The notes beneath the pieces were generated by a model. It worked only from the letters and a program-made list of their open reading frames with translations. It did no database searches and was not told the DNA's origin. The translations under genes and the position numbers were made by a program. Below are positions 17,738 to 27,746 of a DNA stretch of 64,000 bases, piece after piece (position 1 is the stretch's first letter; the number at the start of each line of letters is the position of its first letter). The stretch is from Candidatus Borkfalkia faecavium (GTDB lineage Bacteria > Bacillota > Clostridia > Christensenellales > Borkfalkiaceae), in the NCBI GenBank assembly GCA_019114755.1, contig DXEW01000025.1, positions 1 through 64,000 on the forward strand, written 5' to 3'.

Positions 17738-17845
17738 ACCTCTCCCCTGCCCGTACTTTTTTGACTCATCGTATGCGGGAAGGACAAAAAATAGACCAAG
17801 CAGGCAGCTATTGGCGCGCGGCGGGGCTTTAGCGCGGGCGGGCGT

Positions 17846-17873
17846 AAAAAAGACCGGCGCGGCGGCCGGTCTT
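17846..17873 (-). terminator. Terminator after panE-like gene
   Basis: On the minus strand AAGACCGGC, a 6-nt loop, GCCGGTCTT and continuing T residues. Confidence 0.8.
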
Positions 17874-17902
17874 CCTTCCATTTCCAAAACCAAAAGGGCG
17901 GG

Positions 17903-18904
17903 TCAAAGGGTATATTTGCCGATATTTGCAAAGGAGATGGGCAGCTCGCCCGCCTCGATGGCGTGCACGAGGCGCACCGTCTGCTCGTTGCAGGGAGTGG
18001 GAACGCCGAACTGTTTGCCGTATTCGCAGACGACGCCGTTGATGAAGTCGATCTCGCACGGCTTGCCCGCGCGCAGGTCCTGCAGCATGCTGGAGATGAG
18101 GGCGGCGTGCTTTTTCATCGCCACGGGGATGAGGGCAAAGGCGACCGCCTTTTTGAGGGGGCCGCGGTAGTCGAACAGCTTGTCGATGCGGTGCCCCTGC
18201 ACCGGCTCGACGCGGATGCCGGCAGCCTTGGCGACGTCGATACATTCCTTGATGATGGCGAGGGCGACGCGGCGGGAGTCTTTGCGCTTTGCCACCTCGC
18301 CGAAGGTGCCGCCCGTGACTGTGGAAAGCCCCGAAAAGGCGCTGTTGATGAGCAGTTTGGACCAGCGCGCGCCGATAAAGTTTTCTTCCACGCACACCTG
18401 CCCCATACATTCGAGCAGGGCCTTGACCTCTTGCAGATGATTTCCCCTGCCGTAAGCGCCCAGCGAAAAGGTGAGCGCGGAAGGGTCGGACGTCAGCTCC
18501 GACACCCCCTCGCCGCGGAAGGTGGCGCCCCAGGCGATGGCGCAGCCGAGCACGCGGTCGGGCCCTACAATGGCGGCGAGTTTGGGCTCGGGCAGGCCGT
18601 TCTGGCAGGTGCACAGCGCCCCGTCCTCTTTGAGATACGGGAGAAGAAAACCTGCGATGTCCGCATTATAGCGCTGTTTGGTCATCAATAAGATGACGTC
18701 GTACTGCCCTTCCATCTCCTGCGGCAGCAGGGCGCGGACGGGCTGGACGAAGTCTACGCTGCCGACGACGTGCGCGCCCTTTTGGCGCAGCGCCTCGACG
18801 TGTTTTTGGTTGCGGTTGATGAGGTCGATCTGTACGCCCGCACGGGCGATGAAGGCGCCGAGCACCGTTCCCATGGCGCCCGCGCCGTAAATGGCAGCCC
18901 TCAT
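17903..18904 (-). CDS. panE: Ketopantoate reductase family protein
   Basis: A 333-aa NADPH-dependent reductase of the PanE/ApbA family, expected to reduce 2-dehydropantoate to pantoate for CoA synthesis. The N-terminal Rossmann motif GAGAMGTVLGAF, the catalytic lysine in GARWSKLLINS, and a C-terminal CNEQTVRLVHAIE helix are present. ATG at 18902-18904 follows AGGAGGAGCCT. PanE paralogues can act on other 2-oxoacids, and no other pantothenate gene is nearby, so the symbol is provisional. Confidence 0.8.
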   Translation of the reverse strand: MRAAIYGAGAMGTVLGAFIARAGVQIDLINRNQKHVEALRQKGAHVVGSVDFVQPVRALLPQEMEGQYDVILLMTKQRYNADIAGFLLPYLKEDGALCTCQNGLPEPKLAAIVGPDRVLGCAIAWGATFRGEGVSELTSDPSALTFSLGAYGRGNHLQEVKALLECMGQVCVEENFIGARWSKLLINSAFSGLSTVTGGTFGEVAKRKDSRRVALAIIKECIDVAKAAGIRVEPVQGHRIDKLFDYRGPLKKAVAFALIPVAMKKHAALISSMLQDLRAGKPCEIDFINGVVCEYGKQFGVPTPCNEQTVRLVHAIEAGELPISFANIGKYTL

Positions 18905-18982
18905 AGGCTCCTCCTTTTGGCTTTTCGGAATAAACATTTGCGGAATTTTATAGAGAAAGTGAAGGCTCTTCCGGCTTTTCCC

Positions 18983-19264
18983 TTACAGGAAGAAGGGAAC
19001 GCCGAAATACAGCATGGCGACAAGCGCCGCCGCCTGCCAGGCGATGCCGACGACGTTGACCGCCCAGAAGTACCGGTGCTTTGTCTTGTGGCGGAAGGCG
19101 AGCATGCCCAACAGCCCGCCGACGGCGCCGCAGAAAAAGGAGCACAGCAGCAGGACTTTTTCGGAAATGCGCCACGCGCCGCGCTTGGCCTTGGACTTAT
19201 CCGCCCCGTACAAGATAAAGGTGACAAAAGACATCAGCGCCAATGCGGCGATAAAGACGATCAT
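18983..19264 (-). CDS. DUF1294 membrane protein
   Basis: A 93-aa membrane protein with about three helices. The YGADKSKAKRGAWRISE motif and the following VGGLLGMLAFRHKTKH are diagnostic of DUF1294. Function is unknown. Its ATG overlaps the stop of the cyclase gene (ATGA at 19261-19264), so translation is coupled. Confidence 0.9.
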   Translation of the reverse strand: MIVFIAALALMSFVTFILYGADKSKAKRGAWRISEKVLLLCSFFCGAVGGLLGMLAFRHKTKHRYFWAVNVVGIAWQAAALVAMLYFGVPFFL

Positions 19265-19857
19265 CTCTTTTTCTCCGAAATAATTTTATCGGCGGGAGCA
19301 GGCTGCTCTGCGGGCGAGGCGGGCTGCAATACCGCCCGCACGGGCGCGCCGTCGCAGCCGCCCAGTTTGAGCGGCAGGGCGATGAGGGTGTAATACTCCC
19401 CCGCGGCGGCCGCTTGCAGGCGCAGCCCTTCCAGCACCGCCACCTCCGCCGAAAGGAGGATGCGGTGCACGGCGTCGCTGCCGATGCTCTGGCTCTCCGT
19501 ACCCACCAAAAGGCAGCGCTCGCGCAGCAGGTACGCCGCCTCTTCGCGCAGGGTGCAATCCCCCTTGAAGAGGACGCGCTCGGCAAAGATGCACTCCACG
19601 TCCGCCGCCGCAAGTTCCCCTTCTCCTTCAAACACGAGGCAGCGGCCGATGCAGCGGGACAGATCGAGCTCGTCCGCCGCCTTGCCGCCGGGGATGAAGT
19701 GGGCGGGCGCGTCGATATGCGTGCCGTTGTGCGCGCACAGAGACAGATCCGTGAGCATATAGCCGTCCGCTTCCGCCGTGCGGACGCGGCGGTAGGAAGG
19801 CGGCGTATCGCCGGGGTATACGGCGGAAGTAAACAGTTCCTGCGTGATGTCGATCAA
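19261..19857 (-). CDS. Cyclase family protein (kynurenine-formamidase fold)
   Basis: A 198-aa metal-dependent hydrolase. The family metal motif is HNGTHIDAPAHF, preceded by YPGDTPP; a second conserved region reads VGTESQSIG. Members hydrolyse N-formylkynurenine or act on other amides; the substrate here is unknown. The best start is TTG at 19855-19857, preceded by GGGAGG; reading further upstream adds residues with no family support. It begins a cyclase-DUF1294-panE transcript. Confidence 0.85.
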   Translation of the reverse strand: MIDITQELFTSAVYPGDTPPSYRRVRTAEADGYMLTDLSLCAHNGTHIDAPAHFIPGGKAADELDLSRCIGRCLVFEGEGELAAADVECIFAERVLFKGDCTLREEAAYLLRERCLLVGTESQSIGSDAVHRILLSAEVAVLEGLRLQAAAAGEYYTLIALPLKLGGCDGAPVRAVLQPASPAEQPAPADKIISEKKR

Positions 19858-19951
19858 CGGGCGCACCTCCCGAATTTTGCTGCAAAATAACGGGCAAACG
19901 GCGCGGCGCTTGCAAGGTGCCGCAAAAGTTTGCTCTGTATTTTTCCTTACC

Positions 19952-19980
19952 AGTATAACAAAAAATCGCCAAAAAGCCAA
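19952..19980 (-). promoter_or_regulatory. Cyclase operon promoter
   Basis: On the minus strand TTGGCT (19975-19980), a 17-bp spacer and TATACT (19952-19957). It diverges from the polyamine-operon promoter. Confidence 0.55.
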
Positions 19981-20028
19981 ACCTTTGCGCGGGGACGGCA
20001 AAATTTTTCAAAATATGCCGCCGAACCA

Positions 20029-20057
20029 TTGACATCGCCGCCAAAATACCGTATAAT
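20029..20057 (+). promoter_or_regulatory. Polyamine operon promoter
   Basis: A consensus promoter: TTGACA (20029-20034), a 17-bp spacer and TATAAT (20052-20057). Transcription should start near 20064. Confidence 0.85.
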
Positions 20058-20063
20058 CGAAGA

Positions 20064-20315
20064 TGCAACGGACGAGATTTTTGTAAGAAAAAGAGGAAAT
20101 GCGCGTCGCGTGCAAATACCGACCACCCTGCGGGGTCAAGGCCATACGGACAGCCGGGTCGAATGCCGATCGGCGGCTCTGCCGCCTTATTGATCGAGTT
20201 AAAAGCTCGAATTTTATAAGTTGGTTACTTTATAACCGGTGCAGCCCGCACAAAACTTGTGAAACGGTCAATAAGCGCATATGTATTTGCCATGATCATG
20301 CTTGCTTCTTTTTTT
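20064..20315 (+). ncRNA. Structured leader RNA upstream of speD
   Basis: About 250 nt between the promoter and a first candidate terminator. It has at least five plausible hairpins: GACC/GGTC around CCCTGCGGG (about 20121), GGCGGCTCTGCCGCC (20172), TCGAGTTAAAAGCTCGA (20194), TTATAAGT/ACTTTATAA (about 20214-20235) and GTGCAGCCCGCAC (20240). It ends in AAGCGCAT ... ATGCTTGCTT followed by C and seven T (20273-20315). I do not recognise it as a known riboswitch class. Confidence 0.55.
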
Positions 20316-20329
20316 CGGAAAGGGACAGA

Positions 20330-20374
20330 ATGCGTCTGCGGAAAAGAGAAATTATGACCTTGTATCAGCGTTGA
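20330..20374 (+). CDS. Candidate speD leader peptide, 14 codons
   Basis: [14 protein letters not shown], with four Arg and one Lys in 14 residues. ATG at 20330 follows AAAGGGA by five bases. The TGA stop (20372-20374) overlaps the first bases of the terminator stem at 20373, so a ribosome paused at the last codons would prevent that hairpin forming. This matches the logic of leader-peptide attenuators such as speFL of E. coli. Function here is inferred only. Confidence 0.45.
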   Translation: MRLRKREIMTLYQR

Positions 20375-20399
20375 GCGGCCTGCGGGCCGCTCTTTTTTT
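20373..20399 (+). terminator. Terminator upstream of speD (attenuator candidate)
   Basis: GAGCGGCC, loop TGCG, GGCCGCTC, then seven T. It lies only 30 bp before the speD start and must be read through for the operon to be expressed from its promoter. Confidence 0.85.
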
Positions 20400-20429
20400 G
20401 CGGCCAAACCACGCGGACGGACGAAAAAC

Positions 20430-21185
20430 ATGAAAAAACTGAAACTGTACGGGTTCAACAACCTGACAAAATCGCTCAGCTTCAACATCTACGATATCTG
20501 CTACGCCAAATCTCCCGGCGAGCGGCGCGACTACATCGCCTATATCGACGAGCAGTACAATTCCGACCGCCTGACGGAGATATTGACCACGCTGACGGAG
20601 ATGATCGGGGCGCGGGTACTCAACATTTCGGGACAGGACTACGAGCCGCAGGGCGCCTCGGTGACGCTGCTCATTTCAGACCTTTCTATGGCGCCGCAGG
20701 GCATGACGCGGGTGGGGCACCTCGACAAGAGCCACGTGACCGTGCACACCTACCCCGAATACCACCCCGGCACGTCGCTGGCTACCTTCCGCGTGGATAT
20801 CGACGTGGCGACCTGCGGCACCATCTCTCCCCTCTCCACCCTCGACTACCTGATCGGCTCTTTCGATTCGGACATCATCACCATGGACTACCGCGTGCGC
20901 GGCTTTACGCGCAGCATCGACGGGAAAAAGGTGTTCAACGATTTGAAGATCAACTCGATACAGAACTTCATCTCCGAACAGACGCTGCAAAAATACGACG
21001 CCGTGGACGTGAACGTGTACTCGGCCAACATCTTCCACACCAAGATGCTGCTCAAGGAGATCGACTTGAAAAACTACCTCTTCCGCGGCAGCGAAGAGCA
21101 GCTTTCCCCCGCACAGCGGCAGGAGATCGTGGACAGCCTCCGCAAGGAGATGATCGAAATTTTCAACGGACGGAACATTTACTGA
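20430..21185 (+). CDS. speD: S-adenosylmethionine decarboxylase proenzyme
   Basis: A 251-aa pyruvoyl enzyme making the aminopropyl donor for spermidine. It is the long class I form related to E. coli SpeD. The self-cleavage site is [16 protein letters not shown], between Lys100 and Ser101, the serine becoming pyruvate. The ribosome site is weak (GGACGGACG). Its TGA overlaps the speA ATG by one base, so translation is coupled. First structural gene of the operon, placed just after a leader terminator. Confidence 0.95.
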   Translation: MKKLKLYGFNNLTKSLSFNIYDICYAKSPGERRDYIAYIDEQYNSDRLTEILTTLTEMIGARVLNISGQDYEPQGASVTLLISDLSMAPQGMTRVGHLDKSHVTVHTYPEYHPGTSLATFRVDIDVATCGTISPLSTLDYLIGSFDSDIITMDYRVRGFTRSIDGKKVFNDLKINSIQNFISEQTLQKYDAVDVNVYSANIFHTKMLLKEIDLKNYLFRGSEEQLSPAQRQEIVDSLRKEMIEIFNGRNIY

Positions 21186-22633
21186 TGGACAGGAAAGCGC
21201 AGGAACGCGCCCCGGTGTACGAGGCGCTGGAAAAATTCGGGAAGATGCGGGTGGTGCCCTTCGACGTGCCCGGGCACAAGCGCGGGCGGGGCAACCCCGA
21301 ACTTGCCAAACTTTTGGGCGAAAAGTGCGTGAGCATGGACGTGAACTCGATGAAGCCGCTCGACAACCTCTGCCACCCCGTTTCCGTCATCCGCGAGGCG
21401 GAACAGCTGGCCGCCGACGCCTTCGGGGCGGCGAACGCCTTTTTGATGGTGGGCGGCACCACCTCCGCCGTGCAGAGCATGATCCTCTCTTCCGTGAAGG
21501 CGGGCGAGAAGGTCATCCTCCCCCGCAACATGCACCGCAGCGTGATGGGCGCGCTGGTGCTGTGCGGCGCGGTGCCCGTGTACGTCAACCCCGACTGCGA
21601 CGCCCGCCTGGGCATCCCCCTCGGCATCCGCTTAGAGCAGCTGGAAGAGACGATCGCGCGCACCCCCGACGCCAAGGCGGTGCTCGTCAACAACCCCACC
21701 TATTACGGCATCTGCTCGGACATGCGCGGCATCGTACAGCTCGCGCACGCGCACGGCATGAAAGTGCTCGCCGACGAGGCGCACGGCACCCATTTTTATT
21801 TCGGGGAAGGGCTGCCCCTCTCGGCCATGGCGGCGGGGGCGGACATGGCGGCGGTCTCCATGCACAAATCGGGCGGCAGCCTGACGCAGAGCTCGCTGCT
21901 CCTGACCGGCCCCGCCGTCAACGCCGACTATGTGCGGCAGATCATCAACCTGACGCAGACCACGAGCGCCTCGTATTTGCTTTTATCCAGCCTCGACATC
22001 TCGCGCCGCAACTTAGCGCTGCGGGGAAGGGAGGCGTTTGCGGGCGTTATCGAACTGGCGGAATACGCCCGCGAGGAGATCAACGACGCGGGCGGCTGGT
22101 ACGCCTTCGGGAAGGAACTGAAAAACGGCGGCAGCGTGTTCGACTTTGACGCCACCAAACTTTCCGTACATACCTTGGACGTAGGGCTTGCGGGCATCGA
22201 GGTATACGACATCCTCCGCGACGAATACGATATCCAGATCGAATTCGGCGATTTGGGCAACATCCTCGCCTACCTTTCCATCGGCGACAGGAAGCGCGAC
22301 GTGGAGCGGCTGGTGAGCGCCCTTTCCGAGATCCGCCGCCTGTATGCCAAAGACCGCGCGGGGATGATGGACAACGAATACATCGCCCCCGACGTGGCCG
22401 TGACGCCGCAGTTCGCCTTCTATTCCCCCAAAGAATGCCTGCCCATCCGCGACACGGCGGGGCGCATCTGCACGGAATTTGTCATGTGCTATCCGCCCGG
22501 CATCCCCATCCTCGCCCCCGGCGAGCGGGTGACAAAGGAGATCATCGACTATATCCTCTACGCCAAAGACAAGGGCTGCCAGCTGACAGGCCCGGAAGAC
22601 GCCGCCATCGAGCGGCTGAACGTGCTCAAATAA
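21185..22633 (+). CDS. speA: Arginine/ornithine/lysine decarboxylase, Bacillus SpeA type
   Basis: A 482-aa fold-type I PLP decarboxylase. It has the N-terminal VPGHKRGRG motif, NNPTYYGI, DEAHGTHFYF and the PLP lysine in SMHKSGGSLTQ (Lys228). The length and motifs match the Bacillus biosynthetic arginine decarboxylase rather than the large wing-domain enzymes. Agmatine production is likely because an agmatinase follows, but lysine or ornithine use cannot be excluded from sequence. The start overlaps the speD stop (TGATG). Confidence 0.92.
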   Translation: MDRKAQERAPVYEALEKFGKMRVVPFDVPGHKRGRGNPELAKLLGEKCVSMDVNSMKPLDNLCHPVSVIREAEQLAADAFGAANAFLMVGGTTSAVQSMILSSVKAGEKVILPRNMHRSVMGALVLCGAVPVYVNPDCDARLGIPLGIRLEQLEETIARTPDAKAVLVNNPTYYGICSDMRGIVQLAHAHGMKVLADEAHGTHFYFGEGLPLSAMAAGADMAAVSMHKSGGSLTQSSLLLTGPAVNADYVRQIINLTQTTSASYLLLSSLDISRRNLALRGREAFAGVIELAEYAREEINDAGGWYAFGKELKNGGSVFDFDATKLSVHTLDVGLAGIEVYDILRDEYDIQIEFGDLGNILAYLSIGDRKRDVERLVSALSEIRRLYAKDRAGMMDNEYIAPDVAVTPQFAFYSPKECLPIRDTAGRICTEFVMCYPPGIPILAPGERVTKEIIDYILYAKDKGCQLTGPEDAAIERLNVLK

Positions 22634-22644
22634 GGAGGAAGGGC

Positions 22645-23505
22645 ATGGATTTTTGGTTTTCGGAAAAACACACCAAAGACGTGAAGCTGAGCATCCGCAT
22701 CGACAAGCAGGTATACAGCGGCAAGAGCGACTTGCAGCGCATCGACGTGTTCGATACCCCCGCCTTCGGGCGCATGCTGGTGCTGGACGGGTACCTGATG
22801 CTGACCGAAAAGGACGAATTCATCTACCACGAGATGATGGTGCACACCCCCATGGCGGTGCACCCGCACGTGAAAGACGTGCTGGTGATCGGCGCGGGCG
22901 ACGGCGGCGTGGTGCGGGAGCTTGCACGCTATCCCGAGATCGAGCGCATCGACTTAGCGGAGATCGACGAAGCGGTCATCGACGTTGCCAAACGCTACCT
23001 GCCCTTCACCGCCTGCAAATTGGACGACCCGCGCCTGCACATCTACATCCAGGACGGGGTCAAGTTCGTGCGCCGCAAAAAGGAGGCGTACGATTTGATC
23101 GTCGTCGACTCCACCGACCCCTTCGGGCCGGGCGAAGGGCTGTTCTCGCGCGAGTTTTACGGCAGCTGCTACAACGCCCTGCGCCGGGACGGCATCATGG
23201 TCAACCAGCACGAGAGCCCCTTTTACGAGCAGGACGCGCTCGCCATGCAGCGGGCGCACAAGAACATCATCCAGTCCTTTCCCTTTTCGCGCATCTACCA
23301 GGCGCACATCCCCACCTACCCTTCGGGGCACTGGCTGTTCGGATTTTCCACCAAAAAATACCACCCCTTGCGCGACTTAGACGAGGCGCGCTGGAATGCG
23401 CGGGGCCTCAAATGCCGCTACTACACCACCACCCTGCACCGCGGCGCCTTTTACCTGCCCGCCTATGTGGAGGAATTATTGAAAGATGTTGAAAAGAAAT
23501 ATTGA
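22645..23505 (+). CDS. speE: Spermidine synthase (polyamine aminopropyltransferase)
   Basis: A 286-aa aminopropyltransferase. The Rossmann motif is VLVIGAGDGGVVRELARYP and the catalytic-loop motif is VVDSTDPFGPGEGLF; the N-terminal beta domain holds LDGYLMLTEKDEFIYHEMM. It transfers the aminopropyl group from decarboxylated AdoMet (made by SpeD) to putrescine or possibly agmatine. ATG at 22645 follows AAGGAGGAAGGGC, 11 bp after the speA stop. Confidence 0.95.
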   Translation: MDFWFSEKHTKDVKLSIRIDKQVYSGKSDLQRIDVFDTPAFGRMLVLDGYLMLTEKDEFIYHEMMVHTPMAVHPHVKDVLVIGAGDGGVVRELARYPEIERIDLAEIDEAVIDVAKRYLPFTACKLDDPRLHIYIQDGVKFVRRKKEAYDLIVVDSTDPFGPGEGLFSREFYGSCYNALRRDGIMVNQHESPFYEQDALAMQRAHKNIIQSFPFSRIYQAHIPTYPSGHWLFGFSTKKYHPLRDLDEARWNARGLKCRYYTTTLHRGAFYLPAYVEELLKDVEKKY

Positions 23506-23515
23506 CGCCGGTTTT

Positions 23516-23592
23516 GGCCGCGGCAGCCGCCGCAGGGAAAGTACATCCGGGCCGTTTGCCGCCGCTTTCGGCCGCGGCGCCCGCCGCAGGGA
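23516..23592. repeat. Duplicated ribosome-site region in the speE-speB gap
   Basis: GGCCGCGGC followed by GCCGCAGGGA occurs at 23516-23538 and 23570-23592 (period 54, about two changes). Only the second copy leads into the speB ribosome site, so this is a duplication on the 5' side of a gene. Confidence 0.65.
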
Positions 23593-23602
23593 GGTTTGAA
23601 CG

Positions 23603-24454
23603 ATGCTGAAGAAAAATACAGAAACTTTTTTGGGCTGTGACGCCGGTTGGGAAGAGGCGTGCGTCGTGCTCTACGGGGCGCCGTACGATTCCACCACCTC
23701 TTTCCGCCCCGGCACGCGCTTCGGCAGCCGCGCCATCCGCAGCGAATCGTACGGGCTGGAGCTGTACTCCCCCTATCAGGATGCGGAGCTTCGCGGCCGC
23801 GTGCTGGACAGCGGCGATCTTGAACTGCCCTTCGGCGACCCCGCGCCCGCCCTGGCCATGATCGAGGCGCGGGCGGCGGAAATTTTGCAGGGCGGCAAGG
23901 TCCCCTTCCTCTTGGGCGGAGAACACCTGGTGACGCTGGGCGCGGTGCGGGCGGCGGCAAAGGCGCACCCCGACCTGCACATCCTGCACTTTGACGCCCA
24001 CGCCGACCTGCGCGCCGATTACCTCGGCTCTCCCCTCTCGCACGCCTGCGTGCTGCGCCGCTGCCACGAGCTGGTGGGAGATCATCGCATCTATCAGTTC
24101 GGCATCCGTTCGGGCGACAAGGCGGAATTTGACTGGGGCAAGGGGCACGTGTTCACCCACAAATTTGACCTGGAAGGGCTTGCCGAGGCGCTGGACGCCT
24201 TACAAGGCAAGCCCGTGTACCTGACCGTCGATCTGGACGTTTTGGACCCTTCGGTATTCCCGGGAACGGGAACGCCGGAACCGGGCGGGGTCAGCTTTGA
24301 CGCCCTGCGCCGCGCCGTGACGGACGCCTGCAGGCGGCTCAAGATCGTGGCGGCGGACGTCAACGAACTTTCGCCCCACTACGACGCTTCCGGCATCTCT
24401 ACCGCCGCCGCCTGCAAGATCGTGCGCGAGATGCTCATCGCCCTCGGCGGCTGA
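23603..24454 (+). CDS. speB: Agmatinase family ureohydrolase
   Basis: A 283-aa binuclear manganese ureohydrolase. Metal motifs are GGEH (105-108), DAHADLR (131-137) and DLDVLDP (210-216). It should hydrolyse agmatine to putrescine and urea. Given its neighbours it might also, or instead, act on aminopropylagmatine. GGGAGG lies eight bases before the ATG. A second copy of its last codons and stop lies 51 bp downstream. Confidence 0.92.
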   Translation: MLKKNTETFLGCDAGWEEACVVLYGAPYDSTTSFRPGTRFGSRAIRSESYGLELYSPYQDAELRGRVLDSGDLELPFGDPAPALAMIEARAAEILQGGKVPFLLGGEHLVTLGAVRAAAKAHPDLHILHFDAHADLRADYLGSPLSHACVLRRCHELVGDHRIYQFGIRSGDKAEFDWGKGHVFTHKFDLEGLAEALDALQGKPVYLTVDLDVLDPSVFPGTGTPEPGGVSFDALRRAVTDACRRLKIVAADVNELSPHYDASGISTAAACKIVREMLIALGG

Positions 24455-24507
24455 AAGCTATCTACGCGCCCTTCGCCGCAGCGAGAGCTCGCCCTCGGCG
24501 GCTGAAA
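24438..24507. repeat. Second copy of the speB 3' end
   Basis: TCGCCCTCGGCGGCTGAAA is present at 24438-24456 (real gene end) and 24489-24507, a perfect 19-bp match including the TGA. Weaker similarity extends a further 12 bp upstream in each copy. Confidence 0.9.
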
Positions 24508-24692
24508 AAAGGTCTGTCTGCGCCCGCCGCAAAGGCATGGCGCATGCGGGCTTCCGATACAAAATAAAAAACGCTGTGCGCCCGCCGCTGCGAGAGATTC
24601 AAGCGGCACAAAAAATGCGTGCCCGCGCCGCCAGAAGCACGGCGTGCGGCACATTCCGTTCCAAAAAAACAAAAAACAGGGAGGACACCCAC

Positions 24693-25894
24693 ATGGGAAG
24701 AGCAATGATCATCGGCTGCGGCGGCGTCGCCTCCGTCGCCATCCACAAATGCTGCCAGAACAGCGATCAGTTCACGGAGATCATGATCGCCAGCCGCACC
24801 AAGGCAAAGTGCGACGCCCTCAAAGAAAAATTGCAGGGCACGACCAAGACCGTCATCCAAACGGCGCAGGTGAACGCCGACAACGTGGACGAGCTGGTCT
24901 CGCTCATCGAAGGTTTCAAGCCGGACGTGGTGCTCAACCTCGCCCTGCCCTATCAGGACCTGACCATCATGGAGGCGTGCCTGCGCACCAAGGTGCACTA
25001 CGTCGATACCGCCAACTACGAGCCGGAAGACACGGCGAAATTTGAATACAAGTGGCAGTGGGCGTACCGCGAAAAGTTCAAACAGGCGGGCATCTGCGCC
25101 CTTTTAGGCAGCGGCTTCGACCCCGGCGTGACGGGCGTGTTTTCCGCCTACGCGCTCAAACACTACTTCGACGAGATCAACTATATCGACATCCTCGACT
25201 GCAACGGCGGCGACCACGGCTACCCCTTCGCCACCAACTTCAACCCCGAGATCAACATCCGCGAAGTTTCCGCCAACGGCTCGTACTGGGAAGACGGGCA
25301 CTGGGTGGAGACAAAGCCCATGGAGATCAAGCGGGAGTACGACTTTGCCGGCGTGGGCAAAAAGGACATGTACCTTTTACACCACGAAGAGCTGGAAAGC
25401 CTCGCCCTCAACATCCCCGGCATCAAGCGCATCCGCTTCTTTATGACCTTCGGCCAGAGCTACCTCACCCACCTCAAGTGCCTGGAGAACGTGGGCATGA
25501 CCTCCATCAAGCCCATTGTATTTGAAGGGAAAGAGATCGTGCCGCTGCAGTTTTTGAAGGCGGTGCTGCCCGACCCCGCCACCCTCGGCCCGCGCACGGT
25601 GGGCAAGACCAACATCGGCTGCATCTTCCGCGGCAAAAAGGACGGGAAAGAGAAGACCTATTACCTCTACAACGTCTGCGACCATCAGGAATGCTATAAA
25701 GAGGTCGGCTCGCAGGCCATCTCGTACACCACGGGCGTGCCCGCCATGATCGGCGCCATGCTGGTGATGAACGGCACCTGGACAAAGCCGGGCGTGTATA
25801 ACATCGAAGAATTCGATCCCGATCCCTTTATGGAAGCGCTCAACAAGTGGGGGCTGCCGTGGGTGGAAGACTTCGACCCCGTATTGGTGGACTG

Positions 25895-25895
<1 letters not shown>
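24693..25895 (+). CDS. Carboxynorspermidine/carboxyspermidine dehydrogenase family protein
   Basis: A 400-aa saccharopine-dehydrogenase-fold enzyme (LYS1/CASDH type). The N-terminal nucleotide motif is MIIGCGGVASVAIHKC; GSGFDPGVTG and DCNGGDHGYPFATNFNPEINIREVS are typical of the polyamine branch. Such enzymes reductively condense L-aspartate semialdehyde with putrescine, diaminopropane or agmatine. ATG at 24693 follows CAGGGAGGACACCC. The downstream decarboxylase start overlaps its stop, so the two work as a pair. Confidence 0.9.
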
Positions 25896-27004
<1,109 letters not shown>

Positions 27005-27032
27005 ACGGCAAAAGGATAGTACACATCGGCAA

Positions 27033-27067
27033 GCGCCCCGCACCGAACGGTGCGGGGCGCGTTTTGC
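27033..27067 (+). terminator. Polyamine operon terminator
   Basis: A 12-bp perfect stem GCGCCCCGCACC, loop GAAC, complement, then GTTTT. Confidence 0.85.
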
Positions 27068-27084
27068 TTTTCGAATCGGTCGGC

Positions 27085-27285
27085 TCACTCTTCTTGCAGC
27101 CGTTCGAGCTCTTCTTTCGGGGTGACGACGGGCTTGCCGTCCGCATTCAAAAGCGGGGTGATGCCCGCCGCGTACCCCGAAAAGGCGAACAAATACTGGA
27201 CGCCCGTGTCGCGGTCTGCCCAAACTTCAAACCCCTGCATCTTTCCCTGCGAATAGATCTTGATAAAGCGCTTCGGCTGTGCCAT
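27085..27285 (-). CDS. DUF6440 family small protein
   Basis: A 66-aa protein. The pattern RFIKIY ... VWADRDTGVQYLF ... AAGITPLLNADGKPVV matches DUF6440, small Firmicute proteins of unknown function. AAACAGGAGGAAGATCGC precedes the ATG. It stands alone, converging on the polyamine operon. Confidence 0.8.
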   Translation of the reverse strand: MAQPKRFIKIYSQGKMQGFEVWADRDTGVQYLFAFSGYAAGITPLLNADGKPVVTPKEELERLQEE

Positions 27286-27380
27286 GCGATCTTCCTCCTG
27301 TTTAGACTTTTTCCGGTATAGAGCAAAAAATGCCGCCCAAAAGCGCGGTCTGCCCTTTCCCTTTCAGTATACCATACAAA

Positions 27381-27590
27381 GCGCCGCGCCGTCAAGGGGA
27401 TGGCGGCAAAACGGTCGCGGCGGCGTCAAGGAGATGGCGGCATAAGGCGAGGCGGAAGCGCCGCGCCGTCAAGGGGATGGCGGAAAAACGGTTGCGGCGG
27501 CGTCAAGGAGATGGCGGCATAAGGCGAGGCGGAAGCGCCGCGCCGTCAAGGGGATGGCGGCAAAACGGTTGCGGCGCGGCTCATGGAGAC
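27381..27590. repeat. 77-bp minisatellite, about 2.7 copies
   Basis: Units begin at 27381, 27458 and 27535, each with GCGCCGCGCCGTCAAGGGGA. Copies 1 and 2 differ at very few positions. Each unit itself contains two related GTCAAGG(G/A)GATGGCGG elements. There is no gene or terminator in the array; the stretch 27286-27746 otherwise holds only the promoter at 27624. Confidence 0.92.
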
Positions 27591-27623
27591 GGCGCCGATA
27601 GGCGCGGCAGGCGGTACAGGCGG

Positions 27624-27652
27624 TTGACAAGCGGGGCGTTTTCGATTACAAT
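27624..27652 (+). promoter_or_regulatory. Promoter of Pr6Pr-like gene
   Basis: TTGACA (27624-27629), a 17-bp spacer and TACAAT (27647-27652), immediately after the minisatellite. Confidence 0.7.
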
Positions 27653-27746
27653 ATTGGAAGATAGGCAAAGTAAAGGGATGCGCCCTGCAAGGCGACTTTT
27701 GCGCGCCGTGCAGGCTCTTCCTCATCACCATACCGCGGAGAAAACC

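Noticed and set aside
20099..20374. A 91-codon frame covering most of the speD leader
   Set aside because: Its ATG is only a base or two from the nearest purine-rich site and the protein has no family look. Only the final 14 codons, with their own ribosome site, are kept as a candidate leader peptide.
27381..27590. CRISPR array
   Set aside because: The repeats are back-to-back with no unique spacers of constant length, and no cas genes are nearby.
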